Below are positions 1 through 9,613 of a stretch of DNA of 64,000 nt, one piece after another. The notes under the pieces were generated by a model, which was given only the letters and a program-made list of their open reading frames with translations, had not been told where the DNA came from and ran no database searches. The stretch comes from Bacteroides sp. (lineage in GTDB: Bacteria > Bacillota > Clostridia > Oscillospirales > Acutalibacteraceae). Each line of letters starts with the position of its first letter. Positions within the stretch are counted from its first letter, which is position 1. Location: the NCBI GenBank assembly GCA_023665085.1, contig JAMPEQ010000001.1, forward strand, positions 221,959-285,958, in the 5' to 3' direction. A program made the position numbers and the translations under genes.

Positions 1-3000
1 ACAGTTTCTCAAGAAGTTAATCTAAATAATACAAAAGAAAATGATAAATATGTTTTCGGTGCTTGGGTAAAAGCAGTAAATGCCCTTCCAATCAAAGAAG
101 GTACTAACAGAGAATTTTCCGTTTCAGTTTATCCAACTTATTCTGATAATAATATTGTTTCAGAGCCATTAAAAACAATAACATATTCGACTGATAATTC
201 ATACTGGCAGTATATTGAAGAAGAGTTAATCTTAAATTCTGATTCTGTTAATAATTTTGATAAATTAAACGGTCTTGAAATAAAAATCAACTATAATTAT
301 CAAATGGGTTATGCTTTAGTTGATGGTATTTCTTTGTTGAAAGATGAATTATACAACATCGAATATAAATATGATAAGAACGAGAATATTGAAGATGTTC
401 AGATTGACGGAGAATCTATTTTAACGGATGAGTCAAATAATGAAAGTTCTGAACAAGAACCATCAGTTACTGAAGAAAACAAAACTGATTCCAATAATAC
501 ACCAAATGTTACATATGATTATGATGAATATGGCAATTTGATAAAAACAGTTTCATCTGCAACAATTAACGATGTAACAGAAAGTCTGTTATCAAAATAC
601 ACTTACGGAAACAAGGGCTCTTTACTAACATCATCGTTAAATCGTGTGGGATACAGTACAAAATACGGCTATGATTATTTTGGAAATGTTGCTGCTGTTT
701 CTGATGCAAATCAATTGTTTGATGAAAAAGGTAATCCGATAAACTATAATACAACATACTATCAATATGATAATTTTCAAAATATTTCTTCAATTCTCAA
801 TACCTTTGAGCAATATTCAACAGGTAATGATAGTGACGGAAACCCTATCTACAAAACTGCAACATTAAATGTAAAATATACATATACTGGCAGCCGTTTG
901 GATAAAATAGAAACTATAAACCTTGATAATACTGATAATTCTGACAGTGAAAATACTGAAACAGGTGAAATCACAGATGGTTCAAACACTGAAGATGAAG
1001 AATCTAACGAGTTCACCGAAACCAGTACAAACAGTATTTATTCCTTTGAATATGATTCTTGGGGTAATTTAACTAAAATTTTTATTGAGAAATCAAATAA
1101 AACTAAAAGCAATGAATCCGTGCCTTATATTCAGTATGAATATGATGACAATAATTATCATCAGCTAAACTCTGTTTCATATATAAATGGACAGAAAATT
1201 CAATACACCTATGATGAAAACAATAATTTAATTCATCAGAAAGATTCCAATAATTTAGGTAAAGATTCTTTAGAGTATAGTTATTTTTATCTTGATGACG
1301 GCACTTGTTATGCAAAAAAGAATTTGAATTCAGGTGTTGTTGAAACATACTCAAGCAATACTACAACACTAAGAGATTCAGACGGCAATATTATTCATTC
1401 TTACTCATATGATTCTAACGGAAATACAATTGAGCAAGTAGGAAATAACTCAATTGAAACATATACAAATAGTGAAAACAACGGAACAAATTATATAACT
1501 AATATAAATGGCTCTGAAAATGTTCTGTTCTCAAAATATGATGAGTTGGGAAGAATTTCAGAAGAGCATTTTTCTGTTGATAGTGCTAACGGTCATATTT
1601 CAAGAGAGTATACCTATTATAAAAAGGAAATTAAATCTGATGGCGAAAATACAACTCTTTATGATGATATAGTTAAAGGAATTGAAAATACATATGGCGA
1701 ATCTGATACTGAATTCAATTCATCTGAATTGCCAAGATATATCACATACTATTATGTTAATTCTGATGAAGAAAAAACAAAGTTGTATGAATATAGGTAT
1801 ACATATCTTCCTAATGAAAACACTTTTACCTATACACTGGTAAAAGGTGGAGATACTGCAAATGCAGGTCAAACACAAGACGAAGAAGGAATACAGACAA
1901 GAATAGTTAACTATAATTCTTCAAATATGGTTTCGTTTGATTTGAATCTTGATGCTAGCAGATATACTAATGCTAACACAGCGAGTAATTCTTCTGCCGA
2001 AGCATCAAAAAAATCATCATTTCTTGAGTCACTTGGAGACTTTATAATCAGTATAGGCAGTGCCATCGGGCAAGTATTAAATGAAAATACAACTAATTTT
2101 GCCTATGATTCAAATGGTAATATTTTGATAGCTGAAAATGGTTCCAGTGGTCCTGTTTATTTTACTTATGATGAAGCTACTTCCAACTCCAACATCAGTA
2201 ACTGCTTAACAGGAATTCATTTTGGAGAGAATAATGAAATATCAATTTCTTATGATGAAATCGGAAATGTAAACAAAGTTGATCTAAGTAATTCATCTAC
2301 AATGAACTTTGATGGAATTCTTGATTCAGTTAATTTGAATTGGTCAAGAGGAAATACTTTAGACAGTATCTATTTGAAAAGCCGAAAATTCTTGGGTGTA
2401 ACCTCAGCTAATATAAAAGTTCTTGATTATCAATATGATGATAATAATTTAAGAACTCACAAAACGATTGATTTAGGAAGTCAATTAAGTTACTTATTTG
2501 GTGCTCAGGCAATTGCAAATGCTGAAATTGATTATATTTGGAACGGAAATAAACTTGTTGGTGAAAATATAGATTGTTCAGGTTCTATATTTAATGAATT
2601 CAGTGGTGATGACCAAATTAACGAAGCAGGCAAATTTAACCTTGTTATACTTTATGATGATAATGATAATGCCTATGGATTAGTTGTAAATAAAACAGAA
2701 GATGCTTATGGTAATGAGATAGCAGACAACAATCCAGAAAAAACAAATGTTTATTATTATCTTAAAGATGCTGACAATACAATTACCGGATTAATAGACA
2801 CTGAAGGAAATTGTGTAGTTTCTTATTCATATAATACATTCGGTGCAGCAACTGCTGATCACGCAGAAGGATATAAATATTTAATGCTTATAAATCCATT
2901 GGCATATAAGGATTATATCTATGATTATGAAACAGGAATGTATTATTTACAGTCAAGATATTATGCCCCATTTGTTGGTAGGTTTATCAGTGCAGATAGT

Positions 3001-3528
3001 TTATTGGATACAGGCTCAGGAACAGCAATGTGTACTAATGCATATGCATATTGTGAAAATGATCCGATTAACAATTCAGATCCTACTGGTATGGCATCAA
3101 TAAAAAGAGGAACTCTTGCAACATTGTTGGATATAGCATTTGATATACTGATACCAGCTGCTGCAGGTTCTGTTGATGTTATAGGAAAATCTCTTAAAAC
3201 AATTATCGGCGGAACAAAAACATATGCCAAAGTTAGTAAAGTAATTAATAAATTAAAAACAGGTGTAGTTCCAACAGTAAAAGGAATTTATAGTAAATTT
3301 CACACAGCTATAAGAACAGCAATATGGAGGGCAACAGGATATACAATATCCAGTGCGTTAGGAAATTCAATATCCTCTGGATTAAATAAAATTGTTAACT
3401 GGATTACAAATTCCAAATTTACAGAACAAGTTGAAATAATATTCTGCCTTTTTTCACTTGGAGGGTGGATTGCATTACTAATAGATGCAACTGACGGTAG
3501 ATTAAATGGAGTTTGTAGATTATGGTAA
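1..3528 (+). CDS. RHS-repeat protein, 5' end outside the window
   Basis: The frame is open from base 1, so the gene starts to the left of the window; the ATG at 304 is internal. The first ~115 residues resemble a carbohydrate-binding-like beta domain. They are followed by many YD/RHS repeats (Y-x-Y-D-x-x-G-N type) and a typical RHS core near 2920-3090, with the motifs YYLQSRYYAP, GRFISAD and DPTG. The ~145 residues after DPTG differ from the repeats, as in polymorphic toxins, and contain hydrophobic stretches (LLDIAFDILIPAAAG; FCLFSLGGWIALLI). RHS proteins form a shell that encloses a C-terminal toxin; that this tail is toxic is inference, and I do not recognise its family. The stop is followed directly by a small membrane protein gene that could be the immunity partner. 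Confidence 0.9.
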   Translation, partial: TVSQEVNLNNTKENDKYVFGAWVKAVNALPIKEGTNREFSVSVYPTYSDNNIVSEPLKTITYSTDNSYWQYIEEELILNSDSVNNFDKLNGLEIKINYNYQMGYALVDGISLLKDELYNIEYKYDKNENIEDVQIDGESILTDESNNESSEQEPSVTEENKTDSNNTPNVTYDYDEYGNLIKTVSSATINDVTESLLSKYTYGNKGSLLTSSLNRVGYSTKYGYDYFGNVAAVSDANQLFDEKGNPINYNTTYYQYDNFQNISSILNTFEQYSTGNDSDGNPIYKTATLNVKYTYTGSRLDKIETINLDNTDNSDSENTETGEITDGSNTEDEESNEFTETSTNSIYSFEYDSWGNLTKIFIEKSNKTKSNESVPYIQYEYDDNNYHQLNSVSYINGQKIQYTYDENNNLIHQKDSNNLGKDSLEYSYFYLDDGTCYAKKNLNSGVVETYSSNTTTLRDSDGNIIHSYSYDSNGNTIEQVGNNSIETYTNSENNGTNYITNINGSENVLFSKYDELGRISEEHFSVDSANGHISREYTYYKKEIKSDGENTTLYDDIVKGIENTYGESDTEFNSSELPRYITYYYVNSDEEKTKLYEYRYTYLPNENTFTYTLVKGGDTANAGQTQDEEGIQTRIVNYNSSNMVSFDLNLDASRYTNANTASNSSAEASKKSSFLESLGDFIISIGSAIGQVLNENTTNFAYDSNGNILIAENGSSGPVYFTYDEATSNSNISNCLTGIHFGENNEISISYDEIGNVNKVDLSNSSTMNFDGILDSVNLNWSRGNTLDSIYLKSRKFLGVTSANIKVLDYQYDDNNLRTHKTIDLGSQLSYLFGAQAIANAEIDYIWNGNKLVGENIDCSGSIFNEFSGDDQINEAGKFNLVILYDDNDNAYGLVVNKTEDAYGNEIADNNPEKTNVYYYLKDADNTITGLIDTEGNCVVSYSYNTFGAATADHAEGYKYLMLINPLAYKDYIYDYETGMYYLQSRYYAPFVGRFISADSLLDTGSGTAMCTNAYAYCENDPINNSDPTGMASIKRGTLATLLDIAFDILIPAAAGSVDVIGKSLKTIIGGTKTYAKVSKVINKLKTGVVPTVKGIYSKFHTAIRTAIWRATGYTISSALGNSISSGLNKIVNWITNSKFTEQVEIIFCLFSLGGWIALLIDATDGRLNGVCRLW

Positions 3529-3723
3529 ATGAAAGAGCAATATAAAAATATATTAATTCTTATTGCAGAATTAGGACTTTGCTTTTTTGCAATAGGTAAT
3601 TGCATAAATCATTGGATAAATCATCCTAATGAAAACTCCATTGGAACAAGCGTAATTAATTTTATCAGTTATTTTGCTTTGGCAATATTTTTTATAGTAA
3701 TTTATTTAAAGGATAGAAATTAA
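3529..3723 (+). CDS. small two-helix membrane protein, possible immunity protein
   Basis: A 64-residue protein with two hydrophobic segments, at about residues 8-26 and 41-60, and a charged C-terminal end. Its ATG begins on the base after the stop of the RHS gene and there is no good separate ribosome binding site, so translation is probably coupled to the RHS gene. A small membrane protein directly behind the variable RHS tail is the usual position of an immunity protein. That role is inferred from position only; no family is recognised. Confidence 0.6.
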   Translation: MKEQYKNILILIAELGLCFFAIGNCINHWINHPNENSIGTSVINFISYFALAIFFIVIYLKDRN

Positions 3724-3742
3724 CCTAAAAGGAGTGGTGTTT

Positions 3743-6703
3743 GTGAAAAAATTAATAAGCATTTTATCAGCTATCTGTTTGGTGGTGACAATGATACCGT
3801 TTTCAGCATATGCGGCAGACATCACTCCTGAAATTTCTCTTGAAGAATTTTCAGAACAGTTATCAGAAATGAACGAAGAGTATGCTGATGAACCTGTTTC
3901 AAACAGATTGATTGTTAAATCTGAAAGAAAAATTGATAAACTTGATAGTGTTGATATTGTAGAAGGTTATGATGATTTACATATCGTTCAATTTGACAAT
4001 TCTGAAAGTGCTGAACAAGCTCTTGAACATTATAATACCATTAAATATATTGAATACGCCGAAGAAGATATACCAATGTCAACCAGTGAGATGTCAAGTG
4101 GTATAACATACGATAATCATTTATCTTGGGGTAGCGAAAGTATAGGCGTAGATGATTATGTAGATTATCTTGGTAATGTATCAGCTTTGCCTGAAATAGT
4201 TGTTGGTATTATTGATACAGGCATTGATTTAGACCACGAATTCTTAAAAGATAGAATAATTCCAACAGGAATAAACTATAGTGATAGTGGCACAGAAAGC
4301 TCAGAAGATGATGACAATGGACACGGAACACACGTTGCTGGTATTATTGCAGACAATACAACAGAAAATGTAAAACTAAAAGCATATAAGTGTATGAATA
4401 ACACGGGAACAGGAATAAGTTCTAATATTGTCATGTGTTTACTGAAAGCAATTGAAGATAAGGTAAATGTTATAAATATGAGTTTAGGGGCAAGGTCAAA
4501 CAGTGATGTTTATGAAGACATAATCAATAATGCTACACAGCAAGGAATAGCTGTTTGCGTCTCTGCAGGAAATGATGGCGCTAATGCCGATAATTACATT
4601 CCTGCTAATGTTGATTCTGCTATAACAGTAGCAGCAATAGACTATAATGATAGTTTTCCATATTGGACTAATTATGGTGACTGTGTCGACATTATTGCCC
4701 CTGGCGTATCAATATACAGTTCATATATAGATGGTGAATATAAGTCCTTAAGTGGTACTTCAATGGCAAGTCCTTTTGTTGCTGCCGCTTGTGCACTAAT
4801 TAAATCAAAAGATATAAACATATCTGTTGATAAAATAAGTGCTACATTAGAATCGAATGGTAGGGATTGCTCACCACCCAACAGACTCTCAAACAAGCAT
4901 GCACTATATATAGGCAACATATCAACATATGATTACGCACGAACGCCTGCGCCAACATTCAGCATTGAATCTGGTAGATATGATGATAGGATTACACTTG
5001 AGATAAATTGTTCAGACAACGAAGCAGAAATATACTATACCCTTGATGGTAATAGAGCTTCTCAAAATAATGGTATATTATATACCCAGCCAATTATTGT
5101 TGATTGTGTAACGACTATACATGCAGTTTCTTATTCTGCCGGTAAATTAAAAAGTTTGCAATCAAAAGCAGATTATTATATTACGCACACTGATTCAAAT
5201 TCTAATTTCATTGTTGATAGCAATGGCACAATTACAAAATATTTAGGAAACAGCAAATATTTAACTATACCTGATAATATTTCAGGTATTAGTGTAACAG
5301 GTATTGGTGATAATGTTTTTAAAAATTCTGATATAGTAATGATAAAGTTTCCTGATACATTAACTTATATCGGAAACAGTGCATTTAGTAATTGTCAAAA
5401 TCTGATTTCTGTTTATGCAAATAATATTGAAATTGTAGGAAATGAAGGATTTTATCACTGTAGAAATTTAGTAGATATTAATTTATCTAATTTGACGAGT
5501 GTTGGACAATACGCATTTTTTTCATGTATATTAATACCATATGTAAAAAATGATAGAATAAAGATTATTAATGAATATTCTTTTGGAGATTTAAGTAGTG
5601 CAGTTAGTGTAAGTTTTACCAATGTAACAACAGTAAAACAAGGAGGTCTAATGGATGTACAACAAGCTAAATCTATATTTCTTCCCGAATTAGAAACTGT
5701 GTATCCACAAGCTTTTGAAGGCTGTTATTCAATCAATGAATTAAATTTTCAGAAACTTAAAACATTGATTAAGGTTGAAAATGCCGAGTATTTTGGGCAC
5801 TGTGAAGCTCTTGAATTTTTTTACGCTCCTAATATTACAGGTGATTTACCAAATTATTCTTTTAGATGCTGTCAAAATTTAAGAAAAATAATACTTAATA
5901 ATATAACAAACATAGGTAAATATGCATTTGATTTTTGCCAAAAACTTGAAACAATATATATTTCAAATGTAAAAACTATCGACTTGAATGCTTTCTCACA
6001 TTGCAAAAACATAAAAATGATTTTTGCACCAAATCTTGAAAATACTAAAGTTTTACCTGAATGTAACGGGATAAATATTTATCTTTCAGATAAATTCACC
6101 TCAAGCTCTGCAAAAACAACAAATACCTACAATATTATTGCTCCAAGTGGCTCAAATGCGGAACAATGGGCAAAGGATAATGGTCACACATTTATTCCGA
6201 GTGATTATCGGGATACTGCCAATGACAAACTTGATGATACAGATGACTTAAATGTCAGAGCATATGGCAGGAGTATAAGAATAACAAATGCAGGATTGCG
6301 TTTTGGCTTTTCATGGGATACAATACCTGAAATTCAAGATTTAGCATCAAATGTTGAATATGGTTTTGTTTATCATTATAACTATGATAATGAGCCTTTC
6401 AGTTCTAATAAATTAACTGTTGATAATGTCGGAACAGACAATGTCAAAATGAAAAAGGCAGTTAATCTTGATGATACAACTGAAGGTAAAACAGTATTCA
6501 ATTTGGTGTTTACAAACATTCCTGATTCTAACCAAGATACAAATATTTCTGTAAGGGCTTATGTTTGTATTGACGGAATGTATTTCTACTCTAACAGCCT
6601 TAATGGCAGCTTTGCAGAGGTATCAAGTAAAGTGCTTGAGGATGATGAAATTGATCAATCAACAAAAACCATGGTAAAACAATTATTAAGAAGTGAGGTA
6701 TAA
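3743..6703 (+). CDS. secreted subtilisin-family (S8) serine protease with BspA-type repeats
   Basis: The GTG at 3743 is chosen because AGGAG lies 8 bases upstream; in-frame GTGs at 3734 and 3737 overlap that site. The protein starts with a signal peptide (KKLISILSAICL, cleavage near AYA). An S8 catalytic domain follows with Asp in GIIDTGID (~residue 157), His in HGTHVAG (~194) and Ser in GTSMASP (~340). Next come a chitobiase-like beta domain (EIYYTLDG) and several leucine-rich LRR_5/BspA repeats. The C-terminal ~200 residues are unassigned beta-rich sequence. It probably acts outside the cell as a surface or secreted protease. No sortase motif or dockerin was seen. The 40-residue peptide gene and two lipoproteins follow closely and may be co-transcribed. 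Confidence 0.9.
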   Translation: MKKLISILSAICLVVTMIPFSAYAADITPEISLEEFSEQLSEMNEEYADEPVSNRLIVKSERKIDKLDSVDIVEGYDDLHIVQFDNSESAEQALEHYNTIKYIEYAEEDIPMSTSEMSSGITYDNHLSWGSESIGVDDYVDYLGNVSALPEIVVGIIDTGIDLDHEFLKDRIIPTGINYSDSGTESSEDDDNGHGTHVAGIIADNTTENVKLKAYKCMNNTGTGISSNIVMCLLKAIEDKVNVINMSLGARSNSDVYEDIINNATQQGIAVCVSAGNDGANADNYIPANVDSAITVAAIDYNDSFPYWTNYGDCVDIIAPGVSIYSSYIDGEYKSLSGTSMASPFVAAACALIKSKDINISVDKISATLESNGRDCSPPNRLSNKHALYIGNISTYDYARTPAPTFSIESGRYDDRITLEINCSDNEAEIYYTLDGNRASQNNGILYTQPIIVDCVTTIHAVSYSAGKLKSLQSKADYYITHTDSNSNFIVDSNGTITKYLGNSKYLTIPDNISGISVTGIGDNVFKNSDIVMIKFPDTLTYIGNSAFSNCQNLISVYANNIEIVGNEGFYHCRNLVDINLSNLTSVGQYAFFSCILIPYVKNDRIKIINEYSFGDLSSAVSVSFTNVTTVKQGGLMDVQQAKSIFLPELETVYPQAFEGCYSINELNFQKLKTLIKVENAEYFGHCEALEFFYAPNITGDLPNYSFRCCQNLRKIILNNITNIGKYAFDFCQKLETIYISNVKTIDLNAFSHCKNIKMIFAPNLENTKVLPECNGINIYLSDKFTSSSAKTTNTYNIIAPSGSNAEQWAKDNGHTFIPSDYRDTANDKLDDTDDLNVRAYGRSIRITNAGLRFGFSWDTIPEIQDLASNVEYGFVYHYNYDNEPFSSNKLTVDNVGTDNVKMKKAVNLDDTTEGKTVFNLVFTNIPDSNQDTNISVRAYVCIDGMYFYSNSLNGSFAEVSSKVLEDDEIDQSTKTMVKQLLRSEV

Positions 6704-6708
6704 CTATT

Positions 6709-6831
6709 ATGAAAGAAAATTACACAAAACCGATTGCTGAAATTGATGTATTCAAAACAGTTGATGTTGTTACAACAAGCGGTATTGATGACATCCAAAA
6801 GGGTGATACTGACTTGGATTTTGGTGACTAA
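6709..6831 (+). CDS. 40-residue conserved-looking peptide
   Basis: Encodes MKENYTKPIAEIDVFKTVD and continues to a C-terminal end of DLDFGD; 40 residues, no Cys and no signal peptide. GAGG lies about 8 bases before the ATG, and the stop overlaps the next ATG as TAATG, so the ORF is built into the operon. Short gut-Firmicutes peptides of the form 'YxKPxxEIxxFxxxDVVTTSG' are familiar to me as an abundant uncharacterised group. A link to modified peptides is speculative; no maturase is visible beside it. Confidence 0.6.
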   Translation: MKENYTKPIAEIDVFKTVDVVTTSGIDDIQKGDTDLDFGD

Positions 6832-7373
6832 TGAAAAAACTAATACTTATAATTTCAGTGTTAGTTATAATAGTCAGTATTTTTGTTTCCTGTTCTGTAA
6901 ACAGCAGTAGTGATGATATTTCAACTACTGCTGTTACTGATGGCAATGGCACAACACATTATTATGAGCCTCTTACAGATGATAAAGGCAATGTGTCTAC
7001 AACAGAAAAGGAACAGGGTGTTTTTGCTGAAATTGAGACACAATCAAACGGCAAGGCAGTTACCAAGAAAAATGGTACTTATATTACAAATGAGCATACA
7101 ACTGTTCTACCGATTGAAAGTACAACAAACAGCAAAACTACCTTAACAACACAAAACTCAACATCTGAAACCACAAAGAGTGCTAATGACGCTGATAACG
7201 AGATTGAATTTAAACATGATGAAACAACATCATCCTCAAAACCGACTGTAACAACTACTACTGAAAAAGAAACAACAAGCACTACAGTAACCACAACCGA
7301 AACCACAACCACAACAAAAAAAGAAATTCCACCTGCAACTGATAAAGACGGTTGGATAACAAAGTGGTATTAA
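6831..7373 (+). CDS. threonine-rich lipoprotein
   Basis: 180 residues beginning with a lipoprotein signal peptide; the lipobox IFVSC places the lipidated Cys at residue 21. The rest is mostly low-complexity Thr/Glu/Ser/Lys (runs such as TTTTEKETTSTTVTTTETTT), which is typical of a wall-spanning linker, and ends in DKDGWITKWY. Translation appears coupled to the upstream peptide gene through TAATG. The protein is anchored to the outer face of the membrane; no catalytic domain is visible and the function is unknown. A similar Thr-rich lipoprotein is encoded at 44654-45220. Confidence 0.75.
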   Translation: MKKLILIISVLVIIVSIFVSCSVNSSSDDISTTAVTDGNGTTHYYEPLTDDKGNVSTTEKEQGVFAEIETQSNGKAVTKKNGTYITNEHTTVLPIESTTNSKTTLTTQNSTSETTKSANDADNEIEFKHDETTSSSKPTVTTTTEKETTSTTVTTTETTTTTKKEIPPATDKDGWITKWY

Positions 7374-7386
7374 TAAGGATTAAATA

Positions 7387-7833
7387 ATGAAAAATAAAGT
7401 AATTTGTATTGTCATAATCATAAGTTTTTGTTTTGCATTTTCTTCATGTGCCAAAAATTCCGATACCGATAACAGTAAAACAAGAAACGATTCGAGTTAT
7501 TCTCAATCAACGGATGATACAAACCAACAAAGCAATACTTCTTTAGAATACGATGGAAAAAAAGTTAAAGATGTTGTTTTAAATTTATTGGATTCTAAAA
7601 CTTCAATGGGCACAGACAATGTTGAAGAATTACTACACATTGAAGATTTTTGTGAGCCTGTTGATGTAAAATTAAATATGCAAATCGGTAAAATTGTTAT
7701 TATTTATAATGATGACAGCGAATATAATTTTGGTAAAATATATATTGGGAATACCAATAATAAATATTATCTGCAAATCGAAAGAAATGGCACAACAAAC
7801 ATTTATGAATTAAATGATGATATTACTAATTAA
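7387..7833 (+). CDS. small lipoprotein of unknown function
   Basis: 148 residues with a signal peptide and lipobox FSSC (Cys at about residue 21), a short polar Ser/Asp/Asn linker, and a globular C-terminal part of ~95 residues with several predicted beta strands (KIVIIYNDDSEY; KIYIGNTNNKYYLQIERN). AAGGA lies before the ATG and the gap to the previous gene is 13 bases, so it is probably the last gene of that operon. A strong hairpin follows at 7842-7876. No family is recognised. Confidence 0.7.
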   Translation: MKNKVICIVIIISFCFAFSSCAKNSDTDNSKTRNDSSYSQSTDDTNQQSNTSLEYDGKKVKDVVLNLLDSKTSMGTDNVEELLHIEDFCEPVDVKLNMQIGKIVIIYNDDSEYNFGKIYIGNTNNKYYLQIERNGTTNIYELNDDITN

Positions 7834-7841
7834 ATCTAACA

Positions 7842-7876
7842 GTAAAATTGCTCACCCATTTGGTGAGCAATTTTAC
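7842..7876. terminator. bidirectional intrinsic terminator
   Basis: A perfect 15-bp inverted repeat (GTAAAATTGCTCACC and its complement) with a 5-base loop. The arms end in A/T runs that supply a U-tract on either strand. It lies between the convergent lipoprotein gene and the cell-wall hydrolase gene. Confidence 0.85.
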
Positions 7877-9613
7877 TTATACAAGGTTCTTATTATTCTC
7901 CCATCCCCAAGCAAAACCTTTATATGTTTTAATCCAATCCTCAATAGGCTCTATTTTTATATAGCCAATATTATGTGCAACCATACCATTACCAATATAA
8001 ATACCGACATGTCCGTATTGACTTGAAGAATATCCGTAAACTGTTGCACCAACAGGAATTTTGCTCCAATCAGTAGATATTGCCCACATATCAGCTGCAC
8101 ATAATGCACAATGAGCAGATCCCCTTGAGCCTGTTACAGCTTGATACACATCTGCTACCCACGCCTGACAGTAACCTGACTTTGCCGAAATACCGTAGCT
8201 TGATGAATTTGTAGCAACAGTTACAATTTTCTTTTGCGTTTCATTTACAACCTCATCACCAAAATCTAATGTTCCTATATCAATATCAACATTGCTGTTG
8301 CCTGTGCTGAATATGATTGATGCCCATAGCTTATCATTACTATCGTTCATCAGTTCTGCAAGGTAGGACTTTTGTTTATTATCAAAACAATAAGCCTGTG
8401 CCATTTCATCAGCCGTTTTACTGCTAATGGAAATAATCAAAACCTTTGTAGTAATTTCATCAGTAGATATAATCTCATTGCCATATTCATCAGTGGTAAT
8501 GGTTTCTTTCGTTTCTGTTCTTGTTTCAGTCTTTGAATCAATACTGTTCATATCCCAAAAGATATTTGATAGTATTGATTTTTTGTTATCATCAATGGTC
8601 GCAATCTCCATAGGGTTATCAGGATCAGATGTCACCTTAACTGCATATATAGATAGAACATCTTTCCAATTCGCTTTACTGCCGTTAATTTCAACACTGT
8701 CATAACTGTCTGATGCTTTTAGCTCATCAATTCTGTTATCATAATCAGCGTTGATTTCCTGAATAACGCCTGATATATTCATACCGTTTTCAGATGTTTC
8801 AGCAGAGAAAAATATCCCGTAAAAAGAGCTTGCCAAAGCACCCACAAGGCATAATACAATGATAACAATAACAGCAATCCAACCTCCTGCAATAATGGCA
8901 GATACAAGGCTTTTAGCTGCCTTAACAGCACCCTTGATTGCTTTTATCAAAGCCTTTAAACTGTTCTTTGCAAGTTTAGCAGCCTCTTTTGCAGTTTCTT
9001 TCATATACTGTGCTGCTTTTCTTGACCTCTCTGCATTTTTGCTTATTGCAAGATGATTGACTGCTATGTTATTCTTTGGAGCATTTACAGTCTTAACACC
9101 TTTAGCTTTAGAGAAAGTATCGTTAGCAGTCTTGATTGTCTTGCCTTTGTTTTTAGGTGCAGAATTGTTACCCATACGAATATCATTGCTTGCCGTTTTA
9201 GGTGCGTTCTTTACAATCTTTTCAGCTTGCTTTTTGGTTTCAGTTTCAGCAGTTTTAACAACATTCTGATTTGTCTGTTCTGCTGATTTTGCTTTAGCCT
9301 TGCGTTCTGCTCTGCGTGCCTTTATATCCTCAAGAGTAACCTGTGCATTTTCAATATTCTTTTTTGTTTCAATAATACTCTTTTTGCCCTTCTTGTTGAA
9401 ATAGTAGGCTGTATCGGTAGCAGTTGAATGAACAGTATCCTGAAATCTTTGAGCTGCATATTGTTCAGGTGTATCGGAATCAGTGTTAATAGCCTTACCA
9501 ATATCATCTTTTGTTTTAACACCTGCATCTTTTACCTTTTCAGTAATTATGCCGACAGTTTCAAGTGTCTTGATATTCTTTTTAGCAACTGTTTTTATAT
9601 CGGTTTTAGCCAT
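7877..9613 (-). CDS. conjugation-associated cell-wall hydrolase (NlpC/P60- or CHAP-like)
   Basis: 578 residues. A long charged Lys/Ala-rich N-terminal region (~1-235) precedes one membrane helix (AVIVIIVLCLVGALASS, ~245-265) and an extracellular part. The C-terminal ~110 residues form a papain-like amidase/peptidase domain, with Cys in SGYCQAW (~480) and His in GHVGIYIG (~534). Gram-positive conjugation systems carry such VirB1-like enzymes to open peptidoglycan for the transfer channel. The ATG overlaps the previous stop as TAATG and has an AGGAGG site. It is the last gene of the transfer operon and ends at the terminator at 7842-7876. Confidence 0.85.
   Translation of the reverse strand: MAKTDIKTVAKKNIKTLETVGIITEKVKDAGVKTKDDIGKAINTDSDTPEQYAAQRFQDTVHSTATDTAYYFNKKGKKSIIETKKNIENAQVTLEDIKARRAERKAKAKSAEQTNQNVVKTAETETKKQAEKIVKNAPKTASNDIRMGNNSAPKNKGKTIKTANDTFSKAKGVKTVNAPKNNIAVNHLAISKNAERSRKAAQYMKETAKEAAKLAKNSLKALIKAIKGAVKAAKSLVSAIIAGGWIAVIVIIVLCLVGALASSFYGIFFSAETSENGMNISGVIQEINADYDNRIDELKASDSYDSVEINGSKANWKDVLSIYAVKVTSDPDNPMEIATIDDNKKSILSNIFWDMNSIDSKTETRTETKETITTDEYGNEIISTDEITTKVLIISISSKTADEMAQAYCFDNKQKSYLAELMNDSNDKLWASIIFSTGNSNVDIDIGTLDFGDEVVNETQKKIVTVATNSSSYGISAKSGYCQAWVADVYQAVTGSRGSAHCALCAADMWAISTDWSKIPVGATVYGYSSSQYGHVGIYIGNGMVAHNIGYIKIEPIEDWIKTYKGFAWGWENNKNLV

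Noticed and set aside
566..793. Antisense ORF within the RHS gene
   Set aside because: Lies fully inside a well-supported coding gene, has no start signal and a composition explained by the opposite strand.
7079..7312. Valine-rich antisense ORF in the lipoprotein gene
   Set aside because: An artefact of the Thr-rich repeat (ACA/ACC read as TGT/GGT) on the other strand; no start signal.
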